The notes under the pieces: model-generated | The model's input: the letters and a program-made list of their open reading frames with translations, nothing else | Databases searched by the model: none | Told to the model about the DNA's origin: nothing | Shown here: piece by piece, positions 8,253 to 17,500 of the stretch | Numbering within the stretch: position 1 is the first letter of the stretch | Layout of the letters: each line of letters starts with the position of its first letter | Assembly: GCF_900108365.1 (NCBI RefSeq) | Contig: NZ_FNWQ01000006.1 | Coordinates: 186,001-250,000, forward strand | DNA length: 64,000 nucleotides | Reading direction: 5' to 3' | DNA from: Chryseobacterium culicis | GTDB lineage: Bacteria; Bacteroidota; Bacteroidia; Flavobacteriales; Weeksellaceae | Made by a program: the position numbers and the translations under genes

Positions 8253-8702
8253 ATGAAAAATGTAAAGAAAATCACAGGAGTATTAATAATCATGTTTTTC
8301 TTGATGGGAGGATTCTTTTCGGCTCAGGATAGAGCAATTCATCCGAATCAGTTACCGAAAACAGCTAAGAACTTTCTTTCTGCCCATTTTAAAGGGATCC
8401 CCGTAAATTCAGCAATAGAAGACAGAGAGATCTATGGAGTAGACGAGTACAAAGTATATCTGACCAATGGAATGAAAATGGAGTTCGACAGCAGTGGAAA
8501 CTGGAAGGAAGTAGACGGGAAACATCAGAAAATTCCTTATGGTTTCATCCCAGCATCCGTCAGAAATTACAGCAGTAAAAATTTTCCCAATACTTATATC
8601 ATCAAGATCGAAAAGAAGAGATGGTCTTACAAAGCAGAGCTTTCCAACGGATTGGAGCTTGAATTCGACAGAAATGGGAATTTCACAAAAATTGATGATT
8701 AA
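8253..8702 (+). CDS. Secreted PepSY-like protein (two repeats)
   Basis: This 149-residue protein has a signal peptide (VLIIMFFLMGGFFSAQ) and then two similar units of about 60 residues. Each has LPKTAKNFLSAHF- or IPASVRNYSSKNF-type helices followed by strands ending VYLTNGMKMEFDSSGNW and AELSNGLELEFDRNGNF. This is the periplasmic PepSY-like fold formerly called DUF2874. It is followed by a cytoplasmic-looking single unit and then a two-component system, so a periplasmic sensing role is possible but unproven. Confidence 0.8.
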   Translation: MKNVKKITGVLIIMFFLMGGFFSAQDRAIHPNQLPKTAKNFLSAHFKGIPVNSAIEDREIYGVDEYKVYLTNGMKMEFDSSGNWKEVDGKHQKIPYGFIPASVRNYSSKNFPNTYIIKIEKKRWSYKAELSNGLELEFDRNGNFTKIDD

Positions 8703-8737
8703 AGCTTAACGGAATACAAACACTTAATATTAATACT

Positions 8738-8944
8738 ATGGTCAACTGGAGTTTAATAAACAGTGGCGGAAGAAAAATTTCTTCTGCACAGATTAGAAAG
8801 AATATGGTGTCATTTATGACAAGAAATTATCCCGGCAGCGTCATTGATTCTATTGAGAGAAAGTACAATGCTTATAAAATTCAACTGATAAGCGGCTTAT
8901 GTCTTGTTTTTGATGCAGACGGGCGCCATGTGAAAACAGCCTGA
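8738..8944 (+). CDS. Single-unit PepSY-like protein without signal peptide
   Basis: This 68-residue protein has one PepSY-like unit (ISSAQIRKNMVSFMTRNYP, then KIQLISGLCLVFDADG), clearly related to each half of the preceding gene. It lacks a signal sequence, so it is either cytoplasmic or a remnant of a longer secreted copy. It starts 35 bases after its neighbour and is probably cotranscribed. A small hairpin follows. Confidence 0.65.
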   Translation: MVNWSLINSGGRKISSAQIRKNMVSFMTRNYPGSVIDSIERKYNAYKIQLISGLCLVFDADGRHVKTA

Positions 8945-8960
8945 TTGTAAAGTAAAGGGG

Positions 8961-8986
8961 GCAGAAAGCACATTTTCTGCTTTCTT
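8961..8986 (+). terminator. Hairpin terminator after the PepSY genes
   Basis: GCAGAAA (8961-8967) pairs with TTTCTGC (8974-8980) and is followed by TTTCTT. Confidence 0.5.
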
Positions 8987-9006
8987 ACGTTCATTTTATA
9001 ATTCCC

Positions 9007-9014
9007 TATATTTG
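9007..9014 (+). promoter_or_regulatory. Predicted -7 element for the two-component operon
   Basis: TATATTTG matches TAnnTTTG and lies 22 bases before the ATG of the response regulator. No clear -33 element was found. Confidence 0.4.
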
Positions 9015-9036
9015 ATAAGAGTTATAATCCGGAAAT

Positions 9037-9708
9037 ATGAAGATTTTAATAGTAGAAGATGAACCCGAGCTGAAAGATACGGTACAGAAATTTCTGGAAG
9101 CAGAACATTTCATTGTAGAGTATGCAGAAAACTACAGCAGCGGACTGGATAAAATTATTTCTTATGAGTATGACTGTATTCTGCTGGATATTATGCTTCC
9201 CGACGGCAACGGGATAGACCTGCTGAAAGAAATAAAAAAAATGCATAAGAAAGATCCGGTGATCATCCTTTCTGCCAAAGATTCTGTAGATGATAAGGTA
9301 ACAGGGCTGGAAATAGGAGCTGATGATTATCTGGCTAAGCCTTTCCACCTCGCTGAGCTGATGGCGAGAATTAAATCTGTGATCAGAAGAAAAAATCAGG
9401 ATGGGGAAAATAGCATCTGCTACAAGAATATAAGCATCAATCCAGAAAGCAGAACGGTAAAAGTAGGAGAGCAAGAACTTGTGCTTAACCGTAAGGAGTA
9501 CGATCTTTTGTATTATTTTGTTATCCATCCGGAAAAAACCTTGCAAAAAACGACACTTGCAGAAGCCATCTGGGGAGATTACATAGATCAGGCAGACAGT
9601 CTGGACTTCATTTATTCCCAAATCAAAAACCTTCGGAAAAAATTAAAGGCACTCAATGCAGAAGCCGATTTCCAGGCAGTATACGGAATAGGATATAAAT
9701 TCATCTGA
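9037..9708 (+). CDS. OmpR-family response regulator
   Basis: This 223-residue regulator has a receiver domain at residues 1-115 and an OmpR/PhoB winged-helix DNA-binding domain at about 125-223. The phospho-acceptor is Asp51 in CILLDIMLPDGNG, with acidic residues in IVEDEPE and Lys101 in DDYLAKPFH. The output domain carries VLNRKEYDLLYYFVIHP and VYGIGYKF. The stop overlaps the kinase start by one base (TGATG), so the pair is translationally coupled. Position after the PepSY-like genes suggests, but does not prove, that those are targets or sensors. Confidence 0.95.
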   Translation: MKILIVEDEPELKDTVQKFLEAEHFIVEYAENYSSGLDKIISYEYDCILLDIMLPDGNGIDLLKEIKKMHKKDPVIILSAKDSVDDKVTGLEIGADDYLAKPFHLAELMARIKSVIRRKNQDGENSICYKNISINPESRTVKVGEQELVLNRKEYDLLYYFVIHPEKTLQKTTLAEAIWGDYIDQADSLDFIYSQIKNLRKKLKALNAEADFQAVYGIGYKFI

Positions 9709-10994
9709 TGAAAGTTTCACTAAAATACTATACCATAAAATACCTGATCATGATCCTGCTGCTGATTATCGCAGTCTGGGCAGGTCTGTTTTATGCCTAT
9801 ATTCTGGATGAAGTACATGATAATGTAGATGACGGATTGAGAAACCGGAAAATACAGATCATCAAGGCCGTTTATCTTAATCCTGAGCTTTTGAATAATA
9901 ACGATTTTGGATTTAATGAATTTAAGATCAACCCGATCAAAGCTGGAGAATATCAAAATAAAAGCAGGCTTTATAATAAGATGTACTACATGGAATATGA
10001 TGATAAGGATCAGCCTTACAGAGTTCTTGAGGCAGACTTTATTGATCAGTTCAAAAAACAGCAGCGACTGGTGATCAGAACTTCTACTGTAGAAGAAGAT
10101 GAATTGATATATGACCTTACAACTGCTTTGATGGTGCTGTATCTCCTTCTGGTCATCAGTATTGTAGTGGTTAACGGATATCTCCTGAATAAAGCGATGA
10201 GACCTTTTTACCGTATTCTGGATAAACTGAAGAAATACCAGTTCGGAATTCCTTTCTCGCAGGAAAAGCAAACTTATAAGATCTCTGAATTTGAAGAGCT
10301 GAATATCGAAATCAATGAAATGATTGAACGTAATGAGCTCGTTTTTTATCAGCAGAAACAGTTTATTGAAAATGCCTCTCATGAGCTTCAGACCCCTTTG
10401 GCGATTGTGATTAATAAAATTGATCTCATGATTCTGAATGATGATCTTGATAAAAAGAATCTGACTTTTCTTACGGACGTGAAGAACGATCTGAGAAGAA
10501 TGGTGGGGCTGAATAAATCATTACTTATGCTGTCTAAAATTGAGAACAGCCAGTTTAATAAAACATCAGATGTTGATTTTAACGGAATGATTGCTCAATT
10601 GGTTCAGAGCTATGAAGATTTCATTGCTTTTAAAAAAATAGAAGTCAATATCATTGAGAAAGGCCGGTTTACAGCAGATTTTAATCAGGATCTCGCAGAT
10701 ATTCTGCTGTCTAACCTTCTTAAAAATGCTGTGAAATATAACCATGAAGAAGGAATCTTACAGATTATCGTTGAAAATAACAGGATTACCTTCCAAAACA
10801 GCGGAATAGCTGTCCCGTTAGATAAATCAAGAATTTTTAACCGTTTTTATAAACAGGCGGCCGACCATACTTCCACCGGTTTGGGACTTTCCATTATTAA
10901 AACCATTATAAAGCAATATCCCGGCTGGGAGATCAGGTATGCGTTTGAAGGTACAATGCATTACTTCATCTTGACGAAGAACAATGTTCATTAA
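9708..10994 (+). CDS. Sensor histidine kinase (HPK1-type)
   Basis: This 428-residue inner-membrane kinase has a transmembrane helix at about 13-32, a periplasmic domain of about 100 residues and a second helix at about 142-165. The dimerisation helix has the H-box FIENASHELQTPLAIV (His225), and the ATPase domain has the N-box LLSNLLKNAVKYNHEEG and G-box STGLGLSIIKTI. It should phosphorylate the preceding response regulator. The signal is unknown. There is no HAMP motif I can define clearly, though the linker at 165-200 has that position. Confidence 0.95.
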   Translation: MKVSLKYYTIKYLIMILLLIIAVWAGLFYAYILDEVHDNVDDGLRNRKIQIIKAVYLNPELLNNNDFGFNEFKINPIKAGEYQNKSRLYNKMYYMEYDDKDQPYRVLEADFIDQFKKQQRLVIRTSTVEEDELIYDLTTALMVLYLLLVISIVVVNGYLLNKAMRPFYRILDKLKKYQFGIPFSQEKQTYKISEFEELNIEINEMIERNELVFYQQKQFIENASHELQTPLAIVINKIDLMILNDDLDKKNLTFLTDVKNDLRRMVGLNKSLLMLSKIENSQFNKTSDVDFNGMIAQLVQSYEDFIAFKKIEVNIIEKGRFTADFNQDLADILLSNLLKNAVKYNHEEGILQIIVENNRITFQNSGIAVPLDKSRIFNRFYKQAADHTSTGLGLSIIKTIIKQYPGWEIRYAFEGTMHYFILTKNNVH

Positions 10995-11017
10995 AGAAAT
11001 AACTTTACAAAATAGAA

Positions 11018-11045
11018 AAAGCCTTTCAAATGAAAGGCTTTCTTA
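11018..11045. terminator. Bidirectional terminator between the kinase and trpS
   Basis: AAAGCCTTTCA (11018-11028) pairs with TGAAAGGCTTT (11031-11041). A and T runs flank it on both sides, serving the two convergent genes. Confidence 0.85.
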
Positions 11046-11061
11046 TATTTAAAACTCCGAA

Positions 11062-12030
11062 TTAAAATCCTAAGCTTGTTCTTACTCTTTTAAGAGTTTC
11101 CAGTGCAATTGGTCTTGTTTTCTCGGCTCCCTGCTGAAGTTTTGCTTCCAGCTCATCAAGGTTGTTCATATAATAATTGAACGTTTCTCTTTCTTTCTCA
11201 AAGCGTACAAGAATAAGATCCAGCAATTCTTTTTTGGCGTGTCCGTACCCGAAATTTCCGGCAAGATATTTTGCTCTTAACTCTTCAGTCTGTTCAGGTG
11301 TAGCAATAAGCTGATAAATCTGGAAAGTTTTATCCGTTTCAGGATCCTTAGGCTCTTCTAAAGATTTTGAATCCGATTCAATACTCATTACCTGTTTTTT
11401 CAGTTCCTTTTCAGGTAAGAAAATATTGATGATGTTTCCTCTGGATTTTGACATTTTCTGACCGTCTGTTCCCGGGACATATTTCGTGTCTTCCTGAAGC
11501 TCAGATTGTGGAAGAACAAGAATTTCACCCATCTGATTGTTGAACCTTGAAGCTACATCTCTTGCAAATTCGAGGTGCTGAAGCTGATCCTTACCTACAG
11601 GAACAATTTCCGCATCATACAGTAAAATATCTGCAGCCATCAAAATAGGGTAAGTAAACAAACCTGCGTTTACATCCTGAAGTCTGTCAGCCTTATCTTT
11701 GAATGAATGAGCCAGTGTTAATCTCTGATACGGAAAAAAACATGATAAATGCCAAGAAAGTTCACAGGTTTCAGCGATATCACTTTGTCTGTAAAAATAT
11801 GTTTTTTCAGTATCTAGTCCACAAGCAAGCCAAGCCGCAGCAATCTCGTAGGTATTTTGTCTTAATGTCTGCGCATCTTTAATCTGGGTAAGTGTGTGAA
11901 GATTCGCAATAAATAAAAATGATTCATTTCCTTCCTGCTTGGATAATTCAATAGCAGGAATAATGGCCCCTAATAAGTTTCCAAGATGGGGTGTTCCGGT
12001 GGCTTGAATGCCGGTAAGAATTCTTGACAT
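11062..12030 (-). CDS. trpS: Tryptophanyl-tRNA synthetase
   Basis: This 322-residue class I aminoacyl-tRNA synthetase charges tRNA-Trp. The HIGH-like motif is in TGTPHLGNLLGA, the Trp pocket region is around AADILLYDAEIVPVGKDQ, and the KMSKS loop is intact (DGQKMSKSRGN). Length is normal for a bacterial TrpRS. It is monocistronic, with a bidirectional terminator downstream and a TAAATTTG element about 36 bases upstream of the ATG. Confidence 0.97.
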   Translation of the reverse strand: MSRILTGIQATGTPHLGNLLGAIIPAIELSKQEGNESFLFIANLHTLTQIKDAQTLRQNTYEIAAAWLACGLDTEKTYFYRQSDIAETCELSWHLSCFFPYQRLTLAHSFKDKADRLQDVNAGLFTYPILMAADILLYDAEIVPVGKDQLQHLEFARDVASRFNNQMGEILVLPQSELQEDTKYVPGTDGQKMSKSRGNIINIFLPEKELKKQVMSIESDSKSLEEPKDPETDKTFQIYQLIATPEQTEELRAKYLAGNFGYGHAKKELLDLILVRFEKERETFNYYMNNLDELEAKLQQGAEKTRPIALETLKRVRTSLGF

Positions 12031-12065
12031 TTGTTTACAATTTATATTTAAAAGTTAATGAATAG

Positions 12066-12073
12066 CAAATTTA
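12066..12073 (-). promoter_or_regulatory. Predicted -7 element for trpS
   Basis: The minus strand reads TAAATTTG at 12073-12066, an exact TAnnTTTG match. The -33 position is not clearly matched. Confidence 0.4.
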
Positions 12074-12164
12074 CGAGGTTTGCCGGGAATAACGAAAGAT
12101 AAGAGATAAAAGATTAAAAGAACCAAGAATCAATAGCCAAGATTTAAGAGCTGTTTTTGAAAAA

Positions 12165-12252
12165 TTCAATAGGGGTCGGCTATAATTCTGAGCGGAGCCG
12201 AAGAAAGCCCGGCCAGCTTACCATTAAATATCCATTGGCTTTAGCCCAAACC
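12165..12252. repeat. REP-like 'GGCTTTAGCC' element, divergent copy A
   Basis: It starts with TTCAATAGGGGTCGGC and ends with CATTGGCTTTAGCCCAAACCT. The ends match the elements at 18195-18261 and 52231-52296, but the centre differs (inserted GAGCGGAGCCGAAGAAAG-type sequence). It lies in a 294-base gene-free stretch. Confidence 0.65.
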
Positions 12253-12287
12253 TCTCAACATAAAATAATCAATCAATATCTCCTCAA

Positions 12288-12321
12288 TCATCTGTGAAAA
12301 TCTGTGCAATCTGTGGTTAAA
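12288..12321. repeat. Intergenic 'AATCTGTGGTT' repeat, copy 2
   Basis: The sequence TCATCTGTGAAAATCTGTG then CAATCTGTGGTTAAA is a short direct-repeat tract. Related sequence occurs at 8115-8150 and 18264-18353, and in the opposite orientation near 52305-52345. Confidence 0.6.
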
Positions 12322-12324
12322 AAA

Positions 12325-12969
12325 TTAAGGAATCACAATCCTCTCACCTCCAAATTTTGGTTCCACTCCGAAAAGAAGATCCCAATACGCTTTGGCTTTT
12401 GCCAGATACTCTCTCAGATTCGTTTTTAGCCCTGCATATTTATTTACATCAGCTGCGTTGTAGCCAAAGGCTTCCATTCCATTTTTTCTGGCCAGAAAAA
12501 CCGCTCTTTCATTGTGAAATTTCTGTGAGATAATCACCAGTTTTGTCTGGCTGAAGATATCTTTTGCTCTTACCACGGAATCCAGCGTTCTGAATCCGGC
12601 ATGATCCAGAATAATTTTGTTCTGCGGAACTCCGCTCTCAATCAATGCCTGCTGCATATCTTCAGGCTCATTATAGTCTTTGGTACTGTTATCACCGCTT
12701 ACGATGATGTATTGTATTTTGCCGCTTTTAAACAAATCTGCTGCAGCTTTAATTCTGTTATAGAAATAAGCATTGGGAGTTCCGTTACTCAATGTTTTTC
12801 CGGTTCCAAGTAACAGGCCTGTCTTTGCTTCCGGTACATCATTAATGGTATAGGAAACGAATGGTTCGCTGTCCTTTTTGATGCTGTAATTTGCCCAGGC
12901 AATAAAAATAATTCCTGCCACAAGAAGAAGCAGGAAAATTTTAAAAATATTTTTGATTATTTTTTTCAT
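12325..12969 (-). CDS. SanA/YdcF-like (DUF218) membrane-anchored protein
   Basis: This 214-residue protein has one N-terminal transmembrane helix (about residues 9-26) and a DUF218 domain facing the periplasm: TGLLLGTGKTLSNGTPNAYFYNRIKAAADLF, IIVSGDN, and VVRAKDIF with KLVIISQKFHNERAVFLA. E. coli SanA affects envelope permeability and vancomycin exclusion; the biochemical activity of the family is not settled. It lies 14 bases downstream of lspA on the same strand and is probably cotranscribed. Confidence 0.85.
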   Translation of the reverse strand: MKKIIKNIFKIFLLLLVAGIIFIAWANYSIKKDSEPFVSYTINDVPEAKTGLLLGTGKTLSNGTPNAYFYNRIKAAADLFKSGKIQYIIVSGDNSTKDYNEPEDMQQALIESGVPQNKIILDHAGFRTLDSVVRAKDIFSQTKLVIISQKFHNERAVFLARKNGMEAFGYNAADVNKYAGLKTNLREYLAKAKAYWDLLFGVEPKFGGERIVIP

Positions 12970-12983
12970 CCGAAATATATCTT

Positions 12984-13622
12984 TTAAAACTCCAGACCGT
13001 TCGGGAAAGCTTTTTTTCTGAATATTAACAAGAATGCGGCGCCTACGGTAATGGCAGAATCGGCAACATTAAAAATATATTTGAAAAATTCAATGTGCTT
13101 TCCGCCAATTAAAGGCCAGCTTTCAGGAACATACCAGTCTACAAGCGGAAAGTGAAGCATATCTACCACACATCCTTTCATAAAGGTAGAATATCCGTGT
13201 CCGAAAGGAGCAAACTTAGAAATGCCGCCATAGCCAATCCATCTGTCGATACTTGGATCATATACTGTTCCGCTGTCGAAGATCATTCCATAGAACATCC
13301 CGTCAATAAGGTTTCCGATAGCACCTGCGAAAATAACAGCCATGGGAATCAGGAGATAGTTGGAAGCTCCTTCTTTCAGCCATTTTCTGAACATGTAGAT
13401 CATTCCTCCTATCAGGAAAATTCTCAGGATTACCAGAAAATATTTTCCGATAATTCCTCCGAAGTGAAATCCATAGGCCATCCCCGGGTTTTCTACAAAG
13501 GTTAGCTTAAACCCTGGTAACACTGTTACACTGTCGTCCAGATTAAAATGGGTTTTGATATAAATTTTTGAAGCCTGGTCAATTAATAACACCAAAAATG
13601 TTATCGCTAAGATCTTTTTCAT
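12984..13622 (-). CDS. lspA: Lipoprotein signal peptidase (signal peptidase II)
   Basis: This 212-residue inner-membrane aspartyl protease cleaves prolipoprotein signal peptides. It has four hydrophobic segments and the two catalytic aspartates in conserved contexts, VVDMLHFPLVDW and FNVADSAITVG. The ENPGMAYGF and GAIGNLIDGMFYG motifs are present. It is longer than E. coli LspA because of a loop around residues 115-150, as is common in Bacteroidota. The ATG shares one base with the stop of the upstream small gene. Confidence 0.96.
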   Translation of the reverse strand: MKKILAITFLVLLIDQASKIYIKTHFNLDDSVTVLPGFKLTFVENPGMAYGFHFGGIIGKYFLVILRIFLIGGMIYMFRKWLKEGASNYLLIPMAVIFAGAIGNLIDGMFYGMIFDSGTVYDPSIDRWIGYGGISKFAPFGHGYSTFMKGCVVDMLHFPLVDWYVPESWPLIGGKHIEFFKYIFNVADSAITVGAAFLLIFRKKAFPNGLEF

Positions 13623-13816
13623 TATTGCCCTTTAGGTTTTGAAGGCTTTGCAGCCGGCTTTACATTTTTATTGTCGCTTGCTTTCTTAACTATTTTCTGC
13701 CCGTTATACGAACTTTTAACATGGGCTTTTTCAAATTTAATGCCCATTTCTTTCAGCACACTTTTCAGTGCATTCAGCTCCATAGAATTTTTTGGATGTA
13801 CTATAATAGATTCCAT
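13622..13816 (-). CDS. Small conserved protein, DUF2683-like
   Basis: This 64-residue protein begins MESIIVHPKNSMELNALKSV, a pattern I recall from DUF2683 proteins that resemble antitoxin-type ribbon-helix proteins. It ends in a Lys/Pro-rich tail. No partner toxin is visible. It sits between the DUF6576-like gene and lspA with a one-base overlap to lspA, so it is part of the lspA transcript. Function unknown. Confidence 0.65.
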   Translation of the reverse strand: MESIIVHPKNSMELNALKSVLKEMGIKFEKAHVKSSYNGQKIVKKASDNKNVKPAAKPSKPKGQ

Positions 13817-13831
13817 TTCTTATATTTAATT

Positions 13832-14077
13832 TTACATTTTGGACAGTTCGTCTAGTCTTTTTCTGTCTTTTTCAGACAGGTCATTCACTCCGTTTTTGCC
13901 CATTTTGCTTAAAAGTCTGTCGATCTCTTTCTCCCGGTCACGTTTATCAGAATTAAACTGGTCATCAATTGTGTAATTCTTATGCTGGTCCGGGAAGAAT
14001 CTGTTTTTGATCCGTTCCCTGTTAAAAAACAGCAGTACAATTGCGATAATAAATCCTAAAACTAATAACTCGCTCAT
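13832..14077 (-). CDS. Small membrane protein with DUF6576-like tail
   Basis: This 81-residue protein has one N-terminal transmembrane helix (LLVLGFIIAIVLLFF) followed by a charged cytoplasmic part ending IDRLLSKMGKNGVNDLSEKDR. The tail resembles the C-terminal segment found after rhomboid domains in Bacteroidota (DUF6576, from memory). It is 15 bases upstream of the DUF2683-like gene. No enzymatic motif is present. Confidence 0.6.
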   Translation of the reverse strand: MSELLVLGFIIAIVLLFFNRERIKNRFFPDQHKNYTIDDQFNSDKRDREKEIDRLLSKMGKNGVNDLSEKDRKRLDELSKM

Positions 14078-14155
14078 GGGTATACATTACAAATTAGGTT
14101 TATAAAGTATCCTTGAATACAATATAAACCCAATATTATTTTTCAAACCTTACGG

Positions 14156-14536
14156 TTATTTTTGCATATTTTTCGCTTCGATGCTCAGTGTAGCATGAGG
14201 AACGGCTAAAAGTCTTTCCTTAGGAATCAGTTTTCCAGTGACTCTGCACACCCCGTATGTTTTATTTTCGATTCTGATCAAAGCATTTTTAAGATCACGC
14301 ACGAACTTTTCCTGTCTTCCTGCCAAAATAGAGTTCTGCTCCTTGCTCAGCGTTTCAGCTCCTTCCTCAAAAGCTTTGAAAGTAGGAGAAGTATCATCCG
14401 TACCATTATTCTGGTCATTGATAAAACTTTCTCTGATAAGCTGAAGATCTTTTTCTGCTTTTTCTATTTTTTCTTTAATAATCGCTTTAAATTCCTGTAA
14501 ATCAGCATCGCTGTATCTAACTCTTTCGTCTGACAT
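14156..14536 (-). CDS. DksA/TraR-family protein lacking the zinc-finger cysteines
   Basis: This 126-residue protein has a long coiled-coil N-terminal part (residues 5-85, with EFKAIIKEKIEKAEKDLQLI) and a C-terminal globule GVCRVTGKLIPKERLLAVPHA, which is the DksA zinc-finger region. Only one of the four zinc-binding cysteines remains, so zinc is probably not bound. The family binds the secondary channel of RNA polymerase and modulates initiation, often with ppGpp. It lies between ileS and the lspA group on the same strand. Confidence 0.85.
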   Translation of the reverse strand: MSDERVRYSDADLQEFKAIIKEKIEKAEKDLQLIRESFINDQNNGTDDTSPTFKAFEEGAETLSKEQNSILAGRQEKFVRDLKNALIRIENKTYGVCRVTGKLIPKERLLAVPHATLSIEAKNMQK

Positions 14537-14594
14537 ATTCGTTCTCTTTTTTAATAAAATTATGAAATGGAATTTGAAATATAATAACTACATG

Positions 14595-17500
14595 TTAATT
14601 TTTTTCAACATTTATCTTAAAATTAACCTCATCTATTTCGATTTCGTTAAAATTTGAAAGTGAAGATACAATTTCTATTTTATTTGACAAGACTTCAGAA
14701 GAAATATATTCTTCATTTTTCTTAATATCATTCAAGAAAGGAGAGCTTTCTTCTAATGTGATTGAAATTCTGTCTGTCAGTTCAAAGTCTTTGTCTTTTC
14801 GCAGGTTTTGAATTCTGTTGATGAACTCTCTTGCGATCCCTTCAGATTTTAACTCATCGGTTAACGTCAAATCTAATGCCACAGTTGTTTTTCCATCGGA
14901 AGTAACTGTCCATCCCGGGATATCTTTTGTAGAAATTTCCACATCATCAAGGGTAATTTCATATCCCTGAACATCCAGTTTTCCTTCTTTTTCAAGAGTG
15001 GAAATCTGTTCTGCAGCGAGATTGCCAATCCCGGCACCTACTACCTTCATGTCTTTTCCTAATTTAGGACCAAGGGCTTTGAAGTTCGGTTTTATCTGTT
15101 TTACAATTAAATGTGAAGCTTCTTCAGCATTAATCAGCTGTAATTCTTTCACGTTTACTTCCTGCTTGATAAGATCTGCAACAGCAAGAATCTGTTCTTC
15201 TGCTTTAGCATCCAATACAGGAACCAAAACTTTTTGCAGCGGCTGGCGAACTTTTACATTTTCTTTCTTTCTTAAAGAGAAAACCATACTGGTAATGTTC
15301 TGAGCCAAATGCGTTTTTTCAACCAAATCCTGATCAATTAAACTTTCATCAGCTACAGGGAAATCTGTAAGGTGTACAGATTCACAGTTTTCTTTACCGG
15401 TTACTTTATTTAAGTCCTGATACAACTGATCCATAAAGAATGGAGCAATAGGAGCGGATAGTTTTGCAACTGTCTCAAGACAGGTGTATAGCGTCTGGTA
15501 AGCAGAGATCTTGTCGTCAGAATAATCTCCTTTCCAGAAACGTCTTCTGCATAATCTTACATACCAGTTGCTTAAGTTATCATTTACGAAGTTGCTGATT
15601 GCTCTGGCTACTCTTGTCGGCTCATAGTCTTCATAGAAAGCTTTCACTTCCTTGATCAGAAGGTTCAGTTCGGAAAGGATCCATCTGTCGATTTCCGGGC
15701 GGTTTTCCACTTCTTTTTCAGAATAGTTGAAGCCATCTACATTCGCATATAAAGCAAAGAATGAATAGGTATTATAAAGAGTTCCGAAGAACTTTCTTCT
15801 TACTTCGTCGATTCCTTCAATGTCAAACTTCAGATTTTCCCATGGGTTGGCATTGGAGATCATGTACCAGCGGGTAGCATCCGGTCCGTATACAGCAAGG
15901 GTTTCGAACGGATCTACAGCATTTCCTAAACGTTTTGACATCTTCTGGCCGTTCTTATCCAGAACAAGACCGTTACTCATTACGTTTTTATAAGCAACTG
16001 AATCAAATACGGCAGTTCCGATAGCATGAAGCGTATAGAACCATCCACGCGTCTGGTCTACACCTTCTGCGATGAAATCAGCCGGGAATGCTTTATTGTT
16101 GTCTATTAATTCTTTGTTTTCGAAAGGATAATGCAACTGCGCATACGGCATGGAACCAGAATCGAACCAAACGTCGATCAAATCGCTCTCACGTCTCATT
16201 GCTTTTCCTGACTCAGAAACCAGTACTACTTTGTCTACTACGTTTTTGTGAAGATCCACAAGCTCATAGTTAGACTCAGACATATTTCCGATGATGAAAC
16301 CTTTGAACGGGTTTTCAGCCATCAGTCCGGCTGCAATTGATTTTTCGATTTCGTTGTATAATTCTTCTACAGAACCGATGATTTTTTCTTCTTTCAGATC
16401 ATCTGTTCTCCAGATTGGCAACGGAATACCCCAGTATCTTGAACGGGAAAGATTCCAGTCGTTCACATTTTCCAGCCAGTTGGCAAAACGTCCTTCTCCA
16501 GTGGCTTTAGGCTTCCAGTTGATTTCTTTGTTCAGATTAACCAGTCTGTCTTTTACAGCGGTCATCTTCACAAACCATGAATCAAGCGGGTAGTACAATA
16601 CCGGCTTATCTGTTCTCCAGCAGTGTGGATAAGAGTGGACATATTTTTCTACTTTGAAGGCCTTGTTTTCTGTTTTCAACAGGATCGCAAGTTCTACATC
16701 CCAAGACTTCTCAGGAGCTGTTCCTTCATCGTAGTATTCGTTTTTGATATAAGTTCCGGAGAATACCTCAGGCACATTGTCTCCTTTGATGAATCTCCCT
16801 TGTAAATCTACCAATGGTACAAGATTGTCATTTTCGTCTTTTACCAACATTGGCGGGATCTCAGGCTGAGCCATTTTAGCAACTCTCGCATCATCCGCAC
16901 CAAAAGTAGGTGCCGTGTGAACGATACCTGTACCGTCTTCAGTGGTTACGAAATCTCCTAAGATTACTCTGAATGCATTTTCAGGGTTGTCATTAGGCGT
17001 AAACCAGGGAACTAATTGCTCATATCTTGTATCAACAAGTTTTTCTCCTGTAAATTCTTTTAGTATTCTGAAAGGAATTACTTTCGTTTCCGGAGTATAG
17101 TTGGCAAAATCTTCATCTGTACCTTCTGCGTATTTTTTACCGAAAACTTTAGGTAAAAGAACACTTGATAAGACTACTGTTACAGGTTCAAAGGTATACT
17201 GATTGAAGGTTTTCACTACAACATATTCAATATCTCTGCCTACGGTAAGAGCGGTATTGGATGGAAGCGTCCATGGAGTCGTCGTCCATGCAAGGATATG
17301 TACATCTCCGTCAACATCATTGAACAATGCTGAAGAGTCCTTCTTTACTTTAAACTGAGCCACCACCGTTGTGTCTGAGACATCACGGTAAGTCCCGGGC
17401 TGATTCAGCTCGTGAGAAGAAAGTCCTGTTCCTGCTTTCGGTGAGTAAGGCTGGATGGTGTAACCTTTGTACAACAAGTCTTTGCTATACAATTGTTTCA

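Noticed and set aside
9046..10382. Minus-strand ORFs of 191 and 220 codons opposite the two-component genes
   Set aside because: They run antisense to clear response regulator and kinase genes and encode Ile/Phe-rich sequence with no motifs.
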